64,000 nt of DNA from Aurantiochytrium sp. KH105 (taxonomy: Eukaryota > Sar > Bigyra > Thraustochytrida > Thraustochytriidae): the NCBI GenBank assembly GCA_003116975.1, contig BGKB01000107.1, positions 186,001 through 250,000 on the forward strand, given 5' to 3'. Below the pieces are notes generated by a model, which was not told the DNA's origin, did not search any database, and saw only the letters and a program-made list of their open reading frames with translations. The translations under genes were made by a program, and so were the position numbers. Below, in pieces: positions 1 through 9,833 of the stretch. The first letter of the stretch is position 1, and each line of letters opens with the position of its first letter.

Positions 1-781
1 CTCCTCTTCGGGATCTGCCAAGGGAAGATACGGATTGTGGCCTATCCCGCACGGACGCGGCGCTAGGCGCTGTTTGGACCACTATCACTACTCTTCAACG
101 TTCTTTGGAGGAAAAGTTTGGTCGAGCGAGGCTGGAAACCTGGACCAACCTAGGTCAGCGAGGGACGCATGTGTGACCTTGAGTGTTCACAATGTTCGAT
201 CCCGTGACGATGTCTTTTTTCCATTCGTTTGTGAAATAATATCGTCAGACGGTCGGTCCCTCACAGTCAAGAGCACGTCTTTCGCTCCCATGTTCTTTCT
301 CCCCGGCTCTGTGGATGGTTGTGCGTATACAGCGAGTCAAGGAAAATCAATTTAAAAAGCAACCGTTTAGACGTATCACAATATTGGAGCGGGAAAAAAG
401 TTACACAAATTTACTAGTTGTGGTTCAACTTGCGCGCTTGGTCTCTTTTCATGAATCAGAGCTTTTTTTTGGGGGGGGGGGGGGGGGGGGTACTCCAACA
501 CAAAAAACAAAAAACAAATTCGTACAATGCAGCAGCTTTCGCGTTAATACAGAAACTTTTGTGTTGTGTTTTGGAGAGACCTGATCAAGCTTGCCACAGG
601 TAGCTTTTTTGGAGGGTTACTCCTTCACAAGAAAACAAAAATAAATTTGTACAATGCAGCAGCTTTTCGCGTAAATTCTGGAACTTTTGAGTTGCGTTTT
701 GGAGGGACCCGGTCAAGCTTGCCGCAGGTATCCGAACGATCTTCTTCGGTCTGGCGGTTATAAAATTTTACTTATTGAGAC
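1..781. other. Left-edge intergenic region
   Basis: No gene can be supported here. It is the 3' flank of the MMSDH gene. It contains a T8-G20 homopolymer (462-490) and a diverged tandem duplication (listed separately). The short open frames lack protein-like composition. Confidence 0.6.
459..730. repeat. Diverged ~125-140 bp direct tandem duplication with a G20 tract
   Basis: Copy A starts at about 459 (agctttttttt, then G20, then tactcc) and runs to about 600. Copy B starts at about 601 (agcttttttggagggttactcc) and runs to about 730. Shared landmarks in the same order are tacaatgcagcagctt, a ttttggag stretch and tcaagcttgcc.caggta. The copies differ by scattered substitutions and small indels. 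The G20 run (471-490) sits where copy B has ggaggg, so it looks like a homopolymer expansion. Confidence 0.8.
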
Positions 782-2371
782 TTACTTGTCCATGGTGGGC
801 ATGACGGCACCCCAGCGCATGGAAGACTGGGGCCAGCTTGAAGTGACGGTCTTGAGCTTGGTCATAAAGTGAACGCCAGCCTTGCCGTAAAAGTTGAGGT
901 CGCCACGAATGGAAGCGCGGCTGCCGGTGAAGGAGAACATGGGAAGCGGGACTGGGATCGGGGCGTTAATGCCGACCTGACCAACATCGATCTCGTGCTG
1001 GTACTTGCGAGCGGCGGCACCGCTCTGGGTAAAGATAGAGCAGCCGTTGCCGTACGGGTTGGCGTTGGTGATGGCGATGGCCTCGTCAAGGGTGTCAGCC
1101 TTCATGACGCAAATGACGGGACCAAAGATCTCCTCCTTGTAGCACGTGTGGTGAGGCTTGACGTCGGAGATGATCGTGGGACCCACGTAGCTGCCGCCCT
1201 CGTAGCCCTCGACCGTGTGGTTGCGGCCATCGAGGAGAATGGTGGCGCCCTCTTCTTCGGCGGTGGTGATGAGGTGCTCGATGCGTTCCTTGGCAGCAGC
1301 ATCGATCACGGGGCCAATGTCGCTGCCGGCCTCGTGGCCAGGGCCAACCTTGTACTTTTTGGCGCGTTCGACGAGCTCGGGGATCCACTCCTGGGCCTCG
1401 CCCACAAAGATGTTGACACTGAGAGCCATGCAGCGCTGGCCAGCGGCGCCGAGGCCAGCACCAGCGAGAGCGTCGAGGGCCATTTCCTTGTCGGCATCCG
1501 GAAGGATGGTGCCGTGGTTCTTGGCGCCAAGGTTGCACTGGGCGCGCTTGCCGGTCTTGGTGGCACGGTCGTAAATGTACTCGCCAGCGCGGTTGCTGCC
1601 AACAAAGCTGACGGCGTGAATGCGCGGGTCGTCGCAAATAAAGTTGACAGCGTCGTGGGCACCGTGGATCATCTGCAGGGCGCCATCGGGGACGCCAGCC
1701 TTTTGGGCGAGCTCGGCGAGCTTGATGGCCGTGAGCGGGGTCTTCTCGCTAGGCTTGATGATGCAAGTATTACCGGAGGTGAGCGCCGTGGGGATGATCC
1801 AGAGACCAATCATAGCGGCGAAGTTCATTGGGGTGATGCCGGCAATGACGCCGAGCGGCTCGCGGTATGAGTACTGGTCAAGGTCGGTGGCAACACCGCC
1901 AAGGGTCTCGCCCATCATGAGAGTGCCCATTGCGCAGCTGTGCTCGACGACTTCGAGGCCACGGAAAACGTCGCCACGAGCGTCCGGGAGGGTCTTGCCC
2001 TGTTCTCGGGTCACGGTCTGTGCGAGATCGTCCATGTTTTCGCGAATGAGACGCTGGTAGTCGAGCATCACGCGGACGCGGTTCGAGACGGAGACCTTGC
2101 GCCACTCCTTGAAGGCCTCGGCGGCGCCAATGGCGGCCTCCTGCATCTCCTCCTGGGTTGTCTCGGGGACCTTGGCGATGACCTCGCCCGTGGCTGGGTT
2201 CGTCACATCGATCCACTTCGAGGTGCTCGACTCGGTGAACTTGCCATTGATGAAGTTCGGCACCGTCGGTACCGACGACATCGCGCGGACGCTCATTGTC
2301 CGCGCTGCCGACACCGCCCCATTGCGCGAGGCCGCGGCGGCGAGCGTAGTCATGGACAGCGAGCTCACCAT
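782..2371 (-). CDS. ALDH6A1: Methylmalonate-semialdehyde dehydrogenase (CoA-acylating), mitochondrial
   Basis: A 529-residue aldehyde dehydrogenase superfamily protein. MMSDH converts methylmalonate and malonate semialdehydes to propionyl-CoA or acetyl-CoA at the end of valine and thymine breakdown, in the mitochondrial matrix. Seen: residues 1-35 are rich in Ala, Ser and Arg with no acidic residues ([13 protein letters not shown]), a typical presequence. PNFINGKF follows, then the family block NLGAKNHG, where other ALDHs carry their general-base Glu, and the catalytic Cys in GQRCMALS near residue 313. The C-terminal motifs EEIFGPV and [17 protein letters not shown] match the CoA-acylating subfamily. 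Length fits the family (about 500-540). The ATG at 2371 is the first in frame. The gene is divergent from centrin with about 1.6 kb between. The family call is firm; mitochondrial location is inferred from the N-terminus. Confidence 0.95.
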   Translation of the reverse strand: MVSSLSMTTLAAAASRNGAVSAARTMSVRAMSSVPTVPNFINGKFTESSTSKWIDVTNPATGEVIAKVPETTQEEMQEAAIGAAEAFKEWRKVSVSNRVRVMLDYQRLIRENMDDLAQTVTREQGKTLPDARGDVFRGLEVVEHSCAMGTLMMGETLGGVATDLDQYSYREPLGVIAGITPMNFAAMIGLWIIPTALTSGNTCIIKPSEKTPLTAIKLAELAQKAGVPDGALQMIHGAHDAVNFICDDPRIHAVSFVGSNRAGEYIYDRATKTGKRAQCNLGAKNHGTILPDADKEMALDALAGAGLGAAGQRCMALSVNIFVGEAQEWIPELVERAKKYKVGPGHEAGSDIGPVIDAAAKERIEHLITTAEEEGATILLDGRNHTVEGYEGGSYVGPTIISDVKPHHTCYKEEIFGPVICVMKADTLDEAIAITNANPYGNGCSIFTQSGAAARKYQHEIDVGQVGINAPIPVPLPMFSFTGSRASIRGDLNFYGKAGVHFMTKLKTVTSSWPQSSMRWGAVMPTMDK

Positions 2372-4007
2372 CCTCCTGTGTTGCTGTATCTTTTCCTTTT
2401 TCTGCTTCGCTCGCTCACGCGCTCACTCGCTCGCTCGCTCGCTCGACCTCCCGCCTTTTCTGCACAGAGTCCGCGCGCGCAGCTCTGCAGCTATGCAGCT
2501 CGCTCGGCCCCGCCGCGTTCGCGATACGGATTTGCTTCTGCGCGCGGCGCTCGTCCGCCGCTGCCGCATCCGCGACCCCTACTTGGTCGACGCCTTTGAG
2601 ACCGTCCACGCCCTTTTGCGCAACCCTTTTTCGCGGGATCGGACAACGCTCATGAGCTTTTTCCTGATTTTGGCCTCCTTTTGCGCGCTTCGCTTTCGCT
2701 TCCGCCTAGCTCACTGCGGCGTGCCGGGCCGGCTTGGCTCGCGACCGCTGCCGTATCATTTGCGCAGGCGCGGCGAAGATGCGCCGACTTCTTTCCTTCT
2801 TCGGACTCGGACTCGGAGACGCGAATGTCCTTGTTGTCTGGGGGGTTCGTGCTTTTTGACGTCGAGTCGAGTGTCTCTTCCGCACTTGTCCTTATCAGGC
2901 ATGATAAGACAATCAATCCCGGCACGCTTTGTGGCAGCGCGCGTGAGAATGCGGACGAGGACGCGCATAAGCTCGAGCTCGAGATAAGCGCGGGTCGACG
3001 GAGGCGGCGGCGGCGGAGGCCGCGAACTCCGCTGCGAGGAAGGTGCAGATGCATGCATGATGAAGCGCTGGAGGTGGGCGACCCGATTCATTGAAGAAGA
3101 GGCGAGGATAGGAATGCCTGACGGGATTCGGCGAAGGCGCGCTTCTGAATGGCGCGCGGCGGCCGATGGTTCGCGGTCTCGGGCGACGTCGAGAGAAGCT
3201 GCTCGCACCGCACCGCCGCGCAGCGAAGCAAAAGGAACAGTGACGGCAACGGCGACAGCGACGGCGAGGTGCAGCATACATCGTCGGGACGGAGGTCCAA
3301 CACGAGCAGCACTTTAGTATAGTAAGTCCTAGTACATCTTGTGATATACTAGTATACTCACTCCCGCGGACAGTGAACGTCGATCAATGGATCCGGCGGT
3401 AACAACAACGTGGATAAACGCAAGTTCCCAGAATTCGGCGACGACGAGTCCGAGATCATCCAGTATACGCAACCATTCTTACCGGGGTCAGCAGCAGCTG
3501 CAGCTGCTGCTGGTCGCCGAAGCGTCCTGCTTGAGCGATCCGCGGCAGATCCAGAGATCTCATCGGGGCTGCGGTCGTGGCGGTATGACTGTCTGTCATC
3601 ATGAGCAATGTGACGATCGAGATCTTGCTTGCTCTCGCACAAGTTTCCGCTCTAGCTCCGGCTGTAGTCAGAACATTCACCTTTACTGTTAGTCAGGCTC
3701 GAGCATGATCTCGCTGTGTCGTCTCACCTCGCTCATCATCAGCAGCAGATAGCTCGGTATTGACGCATGCGTTGGTTGTTGGTAAAAGTAATGAAGAAAG
3801 AAAGGCGAGAGACACGTTAGAAAACCTTGGAGTTGATAGCATCTGCGTCCTATGGAGACGGCGGTTGTTGCGTTGACAGTCCCGCCCACCGAGCAGAGCA
3901 AGCAGCAGCAAGCACAGACAGAGAGAGACAGACCCAACTGGAGAGCGCCCGCGCGCGAGCCGCTGTGCCCAGAGATCAACCAGGCTGAGCGCGCGCGCGC
4001 AGAGATA
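2372..4007. other. Intergenic region between MMSDH and centrin
   Basis: GC-rich spacer between divergent genes. Both strands carry Arg-rich open frames that look like composition artefacts. One plus-strand frame near 2820-3090 (beginning MSLLSGGFVLFDVE) and one at about 3386-3604 (VDKRKFPEFGDDESEIIQYT, no ATG in frame) are mildly protein-like but show no recognisable domain and no clean splice sites. A perfect 24-bp palindrome lies at 3489-3512 and a (CGAA)n tract near 4099-4115. Confidence 0.45.
3489..3512. repeat. Perfect 24-bp palindrome of CAG/CTG units
   Basis: The sequence cagcagcagctg is followed directly by its reverse complement cagctgctgctg, with no spacer. Some of its strength comes from the CAG/CTG repeat content. 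Function unknown. Confidence 0.85.
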
Positions 4008-4186
4008 ATGGTACGTCGAATTTCACGCGCGGGACGCACCCTGCTGGCTGCGCGGGACTCGACCGAAGGAAAGATGCAAGAGATGGTCGAAAACGAACGA
4101 ACGAACGAACGAAAGCACTGACAAAGAAAGAGGTCGCCCGATACGACGCTGCGTCGCACCCGCGCCTGGCACACGGGGCCACACGC

Positions 4187-4819
4187 ATGCGCGAAATGCA
4201 GAGCCGATACGGATCAGGAGGACTCGGTGTCGGCGGCGGGCCGACGAGCGCCGCCGAGGCGTACCGGAACGCCAAGAGCGGGCTCCTGTCGCCGCGACGC
4301 AAGCCCCGTAAAAACAAGCAGTCGCTCGACGAGGAGCAACTCGAGGAACTCCGCGAAGCGTTCCAGCTCTTTGACACAGACAGCAGCGGAACCATTGATG
4401 TCCGCGAGCTCAAGGCTGCGATGCGCGCACTCGGCTTCACCGTAAAAAAGGCAGAAATTCGACAAATGCTCGAAGACCACGGCCATCGTCTCGACGAGAC
4501 GGGCGGCGCCGTCGAGTATTCCGAGTTCTGCGAGCTCATGACGGAAAAAATGAACGGTCGCGACGCGCGCGAGGAGATCATGAAGATTTTTGCTCTTTTC
4601 GACGAAGAGAGCACGGGCAAAATTACCTTTCGCAATCTGAAACGCGTGGCCCAGGAGCTTGGCGAGGACCTTTCGGACGAAGAGCTGCAAGAAATGATCG
4701 ATGAAGCAGATCGGACAGGCGAGGGCGCCATCAACCAGGAAGATTTTTACAGAGTCATGAAAAAACGCGGCAACGACCCACTCGACGACCTCTCTTCAGA
4801 CGAGGAGGACGACGATTAG
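4187..4819 (+). CDS. Centrin/caltractin
   Basis: A 210-residue EF-hand protein of the centrin family, a calcium-binding component of basal bodies and centrosomes. Seen: a Gly/Ser/Arg N-terminal tail (about 45 residues), then the centrin core [17 protein letters not shown]1 ([12 protein letters not shown]) is canonical. EF2 ([18 protein letters not shown]) is degenerate and slightly expanded. EF3 ([12 protein letters not shown]) is centrin-like. EF4 ([13 protein letters not shown]) lacks the usual acidic positions. [20 protein letters not shown] is a near-invariant centrin block. The tail is very acidic ([11 protein letters not shown]). The start is uncertain: 4187 is an in-frame ATG, but an isolated ATG at 4008-4010 is followed at once by gtacgt, and the AG at 4200-4201 would rejoin it in phase to give M-SRYGSGG. 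In that model codons 1-5 of the simple ORF are intronic. Confidence 0.93.
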   Translation: MREMQSRYGSGGLGVGGGPTSAAEAYRNAKSGLLSPRRKPRKNKQSLDEEQLEELREAFQLFDTDSSGTIDVRELKAAMRALGFTVKKAEIRQMLEDHGHRLDETGGAVEYSEFCELMTEKMNGRDAREEIMKIFALFDEESTGKITFRNLKRVAQELGEDLSDEELQEMIDEADRTGEGAINQEDFYRVMKKRGNDPLDDLSSDEEDDD

Positions 4820-4972
4820 GCGAGCATGCATGAATGCACACATGCTGGCAGGCAGGCAGACGTTCCATTTGTAGCTAGAGAGAAGGGAAAACAAAGCATT
4901 AAACCAGAAGAAGAAGGAGGAGGAGAGATGAGAGGAGAACTTAGCGAACGGCCAACAGCAGAAGCGCCTTGC

Positions 4973-6508
4973 TCACAGGTCAAAGGTTTCTTGTTTTGCC
5001 TTAATGAAAGCAAAAGGCTCTTGGTCCAGACGGTGCTTGACAGGAATGGGAGTACCCTTGACAAGACTGTCGCGACGCGCCGTTTCTTCGAGTGAATGCC
5101 GCAAAATCTCCGCAGAGTGGCAAGGCATGTCCCGTGGCACGCAGATCCGGTCGCGCATGTACCGCAGGGAAGAGGCAGTTCCCTCGGGTGGTCGGAGAGG
5201 TATCTGTGTCATCATGAACGTGAGAGCGCAGCGCAGCGCCTCGTCTGTGTCTCCGTGTCGATGCGGGTTCTGTTTCATGTAACTGTTCTTGTGCTTGATT
5301 ACACGGGCCAGCGCGACACGCGCAAAGTTTGGCGGTGGATCAAGCCCAGTATCCGGTATTGAGAGGTATGGACCTTCGTCCACGTGCCTCTTGCACTCTT
5401 GCTGATGGTCGTCGCCGGACTCGTGGCAGACGCCAAAGAGCGGGGGCACCACGTGCGCGTGCGTTGCAAAGTCGCTCAGGGTCCCTCGATACGTGTGCCG
5501 CGCCTCCATGGCGTCGAACCATGCCGAAATATGGGGGTACGAGGCGCTGTACCGCAGGTGGAAGCCCTTGTAGTAATAGGCAGTGGCGTTGATGCGTTCG
5601 AGCCAGGGTGCAAAGATGACATCGACCACGGAAATGGCTGCGCCAAGAAAAAAAGGGCCGGCGCTCTGATCCCGCAAGTGGCGCTCCACGAGATTCAGGA
5701 CCTGGACAAAGAGCATCTTGCGGCGCTTGGCGTCGGCGGGAGACCGGTCTCGCTCCGTGAGCCAGCTGAGCCAGGCGGTCCGTAGCGAGGTTTCAACATT
5801 GCGCAAGCGTACCACGGGCGGGGCGCGCATCGAATGCTCGCCCAAGGGCCCGAAGCTAGCCTCCAGGCGTTCAATGATGTTGTCGCTGTCTGTAATGATG
5901 GCGCCGTCCAGCGTTACAGCAGGCACTTTGCCGTCCGGCACGAGCTCGCGGTAATAGTCCTCTTTGAGCCCGAAGCAGGTAAGGGTGATTTTCTCCACAC
6001 GATAGGGGATCTCCTTTTCCTCGAGCCAGATCCAGACTTTTTGCGAAAAAGGGCACCATGCGTGGTTATCGCGCCACAAGATCACGCGGACTTCGGACTG
6101 TGGCTTGTTAAAGAGCCGCAGCCGGCTTTGCGAGATGCAGGGACCATTCTCGTAGTCGATACCCGTGACCGAGTTAGGGACCAGGGCCGCGAGCTCTTCC
6201 CATTCAAGCACGCGGTCAACATCCGTTACGGCCTCAAACTCGTCCGTCTCCTCGCCGGCGTCCTCGTCCTGGTCCCGCCGCGCGCCGCGTTCGAGGCCCT
6301 CGTCACGACGGCCGCCCTGGGCTTCTGCGCCTCGTTCGCCACCGGCATCATCTACACGCCCGCCAACTGCGCTCCCTTCGCCCGCACGACTCGCGGGCGT
6401 GGCCGCGGGCGTGGCCGCGGGCGGTGTCGCGGGCGCTGCGGCTCCCGCCGTGGCGCCCGCTGCCTGCTCGGCGCCTTCGCCGCGGCCCTGCGCGTCGTCG
6501 TCCGCCAT
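4973..6508 (-). CDS. Glutathione S-transferase-like protein with extended termini
   Basis: A 511-residue protein starting at the first ATG (6508, MADDDAQGRG). Residues 1-90 are low-complexity Ala/Gly/Asp/Glu. A thioredoxin-fold GST N-terminal domain follows: VRVILWRDNHAWCPFSQKVW contains CPFS at the active-site position, as in Cys-type (omega, lambda, DHAR-like) GSTs. GKVPAVTLDG provides the cis-Pro and TDSDNIIERLE the glutathione-binding Ser-Asp pair. An all-helical C-terminal domain (FLGAAISVVDVIFAPWLERI) completes the fold. The last ~130 residues, with several Cys and His, are outside the normal GST length of 200-250. Role in the cell is inferred: glutathione-dependent thiol transfer or reductase activity rather than classic Ser/Tyr-GST conjugation. 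Confidence 0.85.
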   Translation of the reverse strand: MADDDAQGRGEGAEQAAGATAGAAAPATPPAATPAATPASRAGEGSAVGGRVDDAGGERGAEAQGGRRDEGLERGARRDQDEDAGEETDEFEAVTDVDRVLEWEELAALVPNSVTGIDYENGPCISQSRLRLFNKPQSEVRVILWRDNHAWCPFSQKVWIWLEEKEIPYRVEKITLTCFGLKEDYYRELVPDGKVPAVTLDGAIITDSDNIIERLEASFGPLGEHSMRAPPVVRLRNVETSLRTAWLSWLTERDRSPADAKRRKMLFVQVLNLVERHLRDQSAGPFFLGAAISVVDVIFAPWLERINATAYYYKGFHLRYSASYPHISAWFDAMEARHTYRGTLSDFATHAHVVPPLFGVCHESGDDHQQECKRHVDEGPYLSIPDTGLDPPPNFARVALARVIKHKNSYMKQNPHRHGDTDEALRCALTFMMTQIPLRPPEGTASSLRYMRDRICVPRDMPCHSAEILRHSLEETARRDSLVKGTPIPVKHRLDQEPFAFIKAKQETFDL

Positions 6509-7052
6509 GGGGTCCCACGAGTTGAGGATCTGCTCTCGATGTTCACCGGCGACTGGATTTTGCACGACTCCATTCGCCTGCCTATACTAGGGCCCATACT
6601 GTTACGGTATAGCCTCCTTACGACAAGTCCGGTCGAAACAAGCAACCATGGCGCGCGCGATGGCCAAGCCCCGTCGTGCGCAAGAGAGGCAAAAGCTGCG
6701 AAGGAGAAGCAAACAGCAGTCCACGACAGTTTCTGCCAGCAATGTGGTGGCAAGGGAGGAAGGGATGAGGGGATGAAGGAAGGAGGCGCGGTGATCGTCT
6801 TCCTCTCCTGCGCAAATTCTGAGGGGGCCGGCCCAGCAAGAGTTTGATCCCCTCCAAAGGGAGAAGCTGTAGCAAGAGGGAGAAAAAGGACGCAACGCAA
6901 GGGGAGAGCTAGTTAGCTCGGGGCAAAGAGCCAAGGACGCTTTCGGCGGCGGTGCTTTCCAGGAATCAACGAGAGATGTGGCGAGTGTGCCGCTGCAGAA
7001 GCAGCTGCAGATCGCTGACGATATTGCACAAATGACTGACTGGAAATGAGAG
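6509..7052. other. Intergenic region upstream of the GST-like gene
   Basis: No supported gene. Open frames on both strands overlap each other and have no recognisable domain. Presumably the promoter of the GST-like gene and the 3' flank of the oxygenase gene. Confidence 0.5.
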
Positions 7053-7871
7053 CTAGCTCGATCGAAAGTGGAAGCGAACCGCGAGCGAGACTGTGGCATC
7101 GAGACTCTCAATGTCATGCAACCAGCGTTTAGGGATATAGAGAATGTCGCCTGGGGAAAGTTCGACATGGATTCGGTCTACGCGTGGACGCATGTTTGCG
7201 TTGTAAAGTTCATCATGTGAACCTGAGCGCCAACGATACCGCATGAGCGCCTCGAGCCGTCGCGGGTCGCTGTCCGAGCTCGACGGGGGAACCAAGACGA
7301 CGCGTTTGCGTCCGGCCAAGTGGAACAGAAAGCCGTCGTCTTCGTCAGAATGCAACGAGGTGCGAAGACCCGGTGAGGTGACCCAGACAAAGCTGTTGTC
7401 AAAGGCGACATCGATGGCGGCCGTCTCCTCGAGAGCGTCGAAAGCGTCCGGATTCTGCCCCGCGTAGAAGAGATCTGGTAAAACCTCGTGCTCCCTCCAG
7501 AAAACGGCTGGATCGAGTCGCAGCTGCAGCTTTTCCTGACCTTGGTACAGGCGCTTCAAAGCATCGTCCGCACGCATGGGCGTTTTGGCCGATTTCCACT
7601 GCGAGACAAAATTTTCGTCTGGTTTGCGCGGCACCAAAGCGTCGACTTTCATGTTGACTTGGCCTCCTTGACGCAGTCTCTCGCGAAGTTCATCGACGTC
7701 CCAGGCCCACGTCGTCACCGTGGACGATGACGACGATGGTTCGACCTTGCCGCTTGCTGCAGAGCTTTTGCGGGCGAACCCGGGCAGACCATCTTTCCAG
7801 AGCGTGGGTGCAGGCTGACGCTGCACAGCCACATCTGCCAGTCTTGCGGCAACGCCCTGCGCGCGGCGCAT
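7053..7871 (-). CDS. JmjC/cupin-8-like Fe(II)/2-oxoglutarate oxygenase
   Basis: A 272-residue protein starting at ATG 7871. Residues about 130-270 form a JmjC-like double-stranded beta-helix: YAGQNPDAFDALEETAA, then LHSDEDDGFLFHLAGRKRV with the H-x-D iron pair, then GDILYIPKRWLHDIES supplying the third iron His and the conserved IP..W.H context. This matches the small cytosolic or mitochondrial cupin-8 group (TYW5, FIH, JMJD7-like hydroxylases) rather than chromatin demethylases, which carry additional domains. The first ~45 residues are Arg/Ala-rich with almost no acids (MRRAQGVAARLADVAVQR), so mitochondrial import is possible. The substrate cannot be read from sequence. The gene is divergent from the PP2C gene (652 bp between starts). 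Confidence 0.8.
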   Translation of the reverse strand: MRRAQGVAARLADVAVQRQPAPTLWKDGLPGFARKSSAASGKVEPSSSSSTVTTWAWDVDELRERLRQGGQVNMKVDALVPRKPDENFVSQWKSAKTPMRADDALKRLYQGQEKLQLRLDPAVFWREHEVLPDLFYAGQNPDAFDALEETAAIDVAFDNSFVWVTSPGLRTSLHSDEDDGFLFHLAGRKRVVLVPPSSSDSDPRRLEALMRYRWRSGSHDELYNANMRPRVDRIHVELSPGDILYIPKRWLHDIESLDATVSLAVRFHFRSS

Positions 7872-8523
7872 GTCCTTGTTCTTGTTGTTGTTGGGCCTAT
7901 TTTGCGGTGCGCACCAGGACCACGCGATGAAGACTGTCTGCCTTCACGATTCAATGACTGCTTGCTTTCATGCTTTCTGTGAAAAGGTCGAAGGCCTTCG
8001 GCTAGAACTCCGCCACGTTGGGTCTTTCGACATCGATCTGCTGGGCCATCGCTCGCCTCACCTCGCCTCGTTTCGCTTTGCTTTGCTTTGCTTTGGTGGG
8101 TTCTTGGCGTCCCAGGCCCAGGCAAGGCCAATGGCCAAGCGAAAAGAGCGTAAGAGGCCGCGGCGGTTTCGCGATATACTCTGCTTGCTTGTTTGCAGCA
8201 AAATCGCTTTCCATCGACTGACTGACCGACCGCCTGTTTGCGCCTGACGTACCGACCAGCCAGAGCCTTTCTCGACGGCGGCTCGCTCGCTCGCGCCCGC
8301 GCGCAGCCGCTCCTTGCCCCACTTCCCTCGGTTCGCCTCGCCTCGAGGTCTGTCCCATTTTAGCCGCCGTCGTCGTCGTGGTCGTCGTTGTTGTTGTGGT
8401 TGCAGTTGATCTCGGGCTCCCCAGACGGGCTGCTTCTTTCGACGAAGAAGACCTTGGCCGCCAACGCGCGGCGTGACGCGGTGCAAGCAAGCAAGCAAGC
8501 AAGCGTGAGAGCAAGACAGCAAG
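7872..8523. other. Divergent promoter region, JmjC-like / PP2C
   Basis: No supported gene. The right end contains five to six tandem AAGC units (8483-8504) ending about 20 bases before the PP2C start, within the likely 5' UTR. Trinucleotide-rich sequence (cgtcgtcgtggtcgtcgttgttgttg) lies near 8370-8400. Confidence 0.55.
8483..8504 (+). repeat. (AAGC)n tract in the PP2C 5' leader
   Basis: Perfect tetranucleotide repeat directly upstream of the PP2C start, whose context is agcaagATG. A matching (GCAA)n tract precedes the cytochrome c peroxidase start (63064). Confidence 0.8.
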
Positions 8524-9336
8524 ATGTCTGGCCCGCACGTCGAAGAGGAATGGCGCTCCGTGCGCGGAGTATCTGAGTTTGAGGAGATGAACCCATCGTG
8601 CCGGAACACGATGGAGGATGCACACATTGTGGCGGATGGATTTGGCGGCGTGCCGACGCAAGGTCTTTTTGCAGTCTTCGATGGCCACGGCGGACGCGGC
8701 GTAGTGGATTACCTTGCGAAGCATTTTGCCAAAAACCTCCAAATCGAAATGGAGCATCAGCCGGAATCCAGGTCCGTCGAGGAGTGCATGACGAGCGCCT
8801 TCCTCGTGACGGATATTGAAACAAGCGCGCATGGACTCACCGTATCTGGGTCGACGGCAGCGACGTGTCTTGTCCGCGAGGAAGAGGAACTCGGCCGCGT
8901 TCTGTACTGCGCCAACGTCGGGGATTCGCGCGCCGTGCTTTGCAGGCAGGGCGGAACTGCAGTGCGACTCACGTACGACCACAAGGCGAGTGACCCGGTG
9001 GAGATGAAGAGGATAGAGGATGCGGGCGGCTTCATTTTGCGCAAGCGCGTGCTCGGAATCCTCTCCGTTTCGCGAAGCTTTGGTGATCATGCCATGAAAA
9101 AGTTTGTTGTGGCGCGGCCCTTCACCACGCGAACGCGCCTCACGGACGACGACAGCTTCTTGATTGTGGCCTGCGATGGCGTCTGGGACGTCATGACTGA
9201 CCAGGAGGCCGTCGACTTTGTACAAAAGGCTATCAATGACAAGGTCGCTCTCGAGGCCCTTTCGCAGTACCTCGTCACCGAGGCCATTAGCCGCGGCAGC
9301 ACCGACAACGTCACTGCGCTTATCGTGATGCTCTAA
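8524..9336 (+). CDS. PPM/PP2C-type Ser/Thr protein phosphatase
   Basis: A 270-residue, single-exon, single-domain PP2C. It dephosphorylates phospho-Ser/Thr using two Mn/Mg ions. All diagnostic motifs are present in order: RNTMEDAH (metal-ligand Asp and phosphate-binding Arg), FAVFDGHGG, GSTAAT, ANVGDSRAVL, LTYDHK, LSVSRSFGDH, ACDGVWDVM and STDNVTALIV. Length is about the minimal catalytic domain, with no targeting sequence or extra domain visible, so a cytosolic or nuclear enzyme is likely. The start ATG 8524 is preceded by an (AAGC)n leader. Specific pathway unknown. Confidence 0.95.
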   Translation: MSGPHVEEEWRSVRGVSEFEEMNPSCRNTMEDAHIVADGFGGVPTQGLFAVFDGHGGRGVVDYLAKHFAKNLQIEMEHQPESRSVEECMTSAFLVTDIETSAHGLTVSGSTAATCLVREEEELGRVLYCANVGDSRAVLCRQGGTAVRLTYDHKASDPVEMKRIEDAGGFILRKRVLGILSVSRSFGDHAMKKFVVARPFTTRTRLTDDDSFLIVACDGVWDVMTDQEAVDFVQKAINDKVALEALSQYLVTEAISRGSTDNVTALIVML

Positions 9337-9833
9337 GCAAGATCATCCAGCGGAAAACTACACGCACACCATTGACGAATGACCATCACTTTACCTTCCT
9401 TTCGTTTCTCACTTCTTGAGCGACTAATAGGCTTGCTGGCTGGCTGACTGGCTGGCTGGCTTGCGAGAAAAGAACGAATCAATAACAAAAAGAAAACAAG
9501 AAGAAGAAGAAGAAGAAGAAAAAGTTGTTTTTTTTGTTTGGCCCTGCAAAATTATCGGATGTGGAACAGCGAAATCATGTCACCGGTCAATTGACGAGGT
9601 TCCATTCAGGTAGTAAATGAATAAGATACTCTTGCCTCTGCTGTTTCTGCTGCAACTCTTCTTCTGCTTGTTCTTGTTCATGTTTGCATGGATGTCTCAA
9701 ACAACAAGACTTTGCGGAAAAGACAAGAAGAAATAAGGTAAGGTAAGGTAAGGTAACAAGTGACCAATCAATCCCCAGGGTTGTAGGTAATCGGGAAGAG
9801 AGACAGGCTCCTTTCAGGTGGTAGATGAATATG
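9337..9833. other. Convergent 3' flank, PP2C / AP2
   Basis: No gene. It holds (CTGG)n-like repeats at 9433-9462, a GAA run at 9500-9524, (GGTAA)4 at 9736-9756 and a diverged copy of the AP2 gene's 3' end at 9599-9681. Confidence 0.6.
9599..9681 (-). repeat. Diverged copy of the 3' end of the neighbouring AP2 gene
   Basis: Read on the minus strand, this segment matches the AP2 gene's last codons and 3' UTR (9806-9880). Both contain caagaaca.gc, cagcag, gcaagagta, c.tattcat.tac, acctgaa.gga.cc in the same order. Offset is about 207 bases. The intact gene ends EQKQE then a stop, while the copy reads through that position (RQEYLIHLLPEW). Confidence 0.75.

Noticed and set aside
8002-9225. Minus-strand 407-codon frame across PP2C
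   Set aside because: Antisense of a well-supported PP2C gene; Arg/His-rich with no motif.
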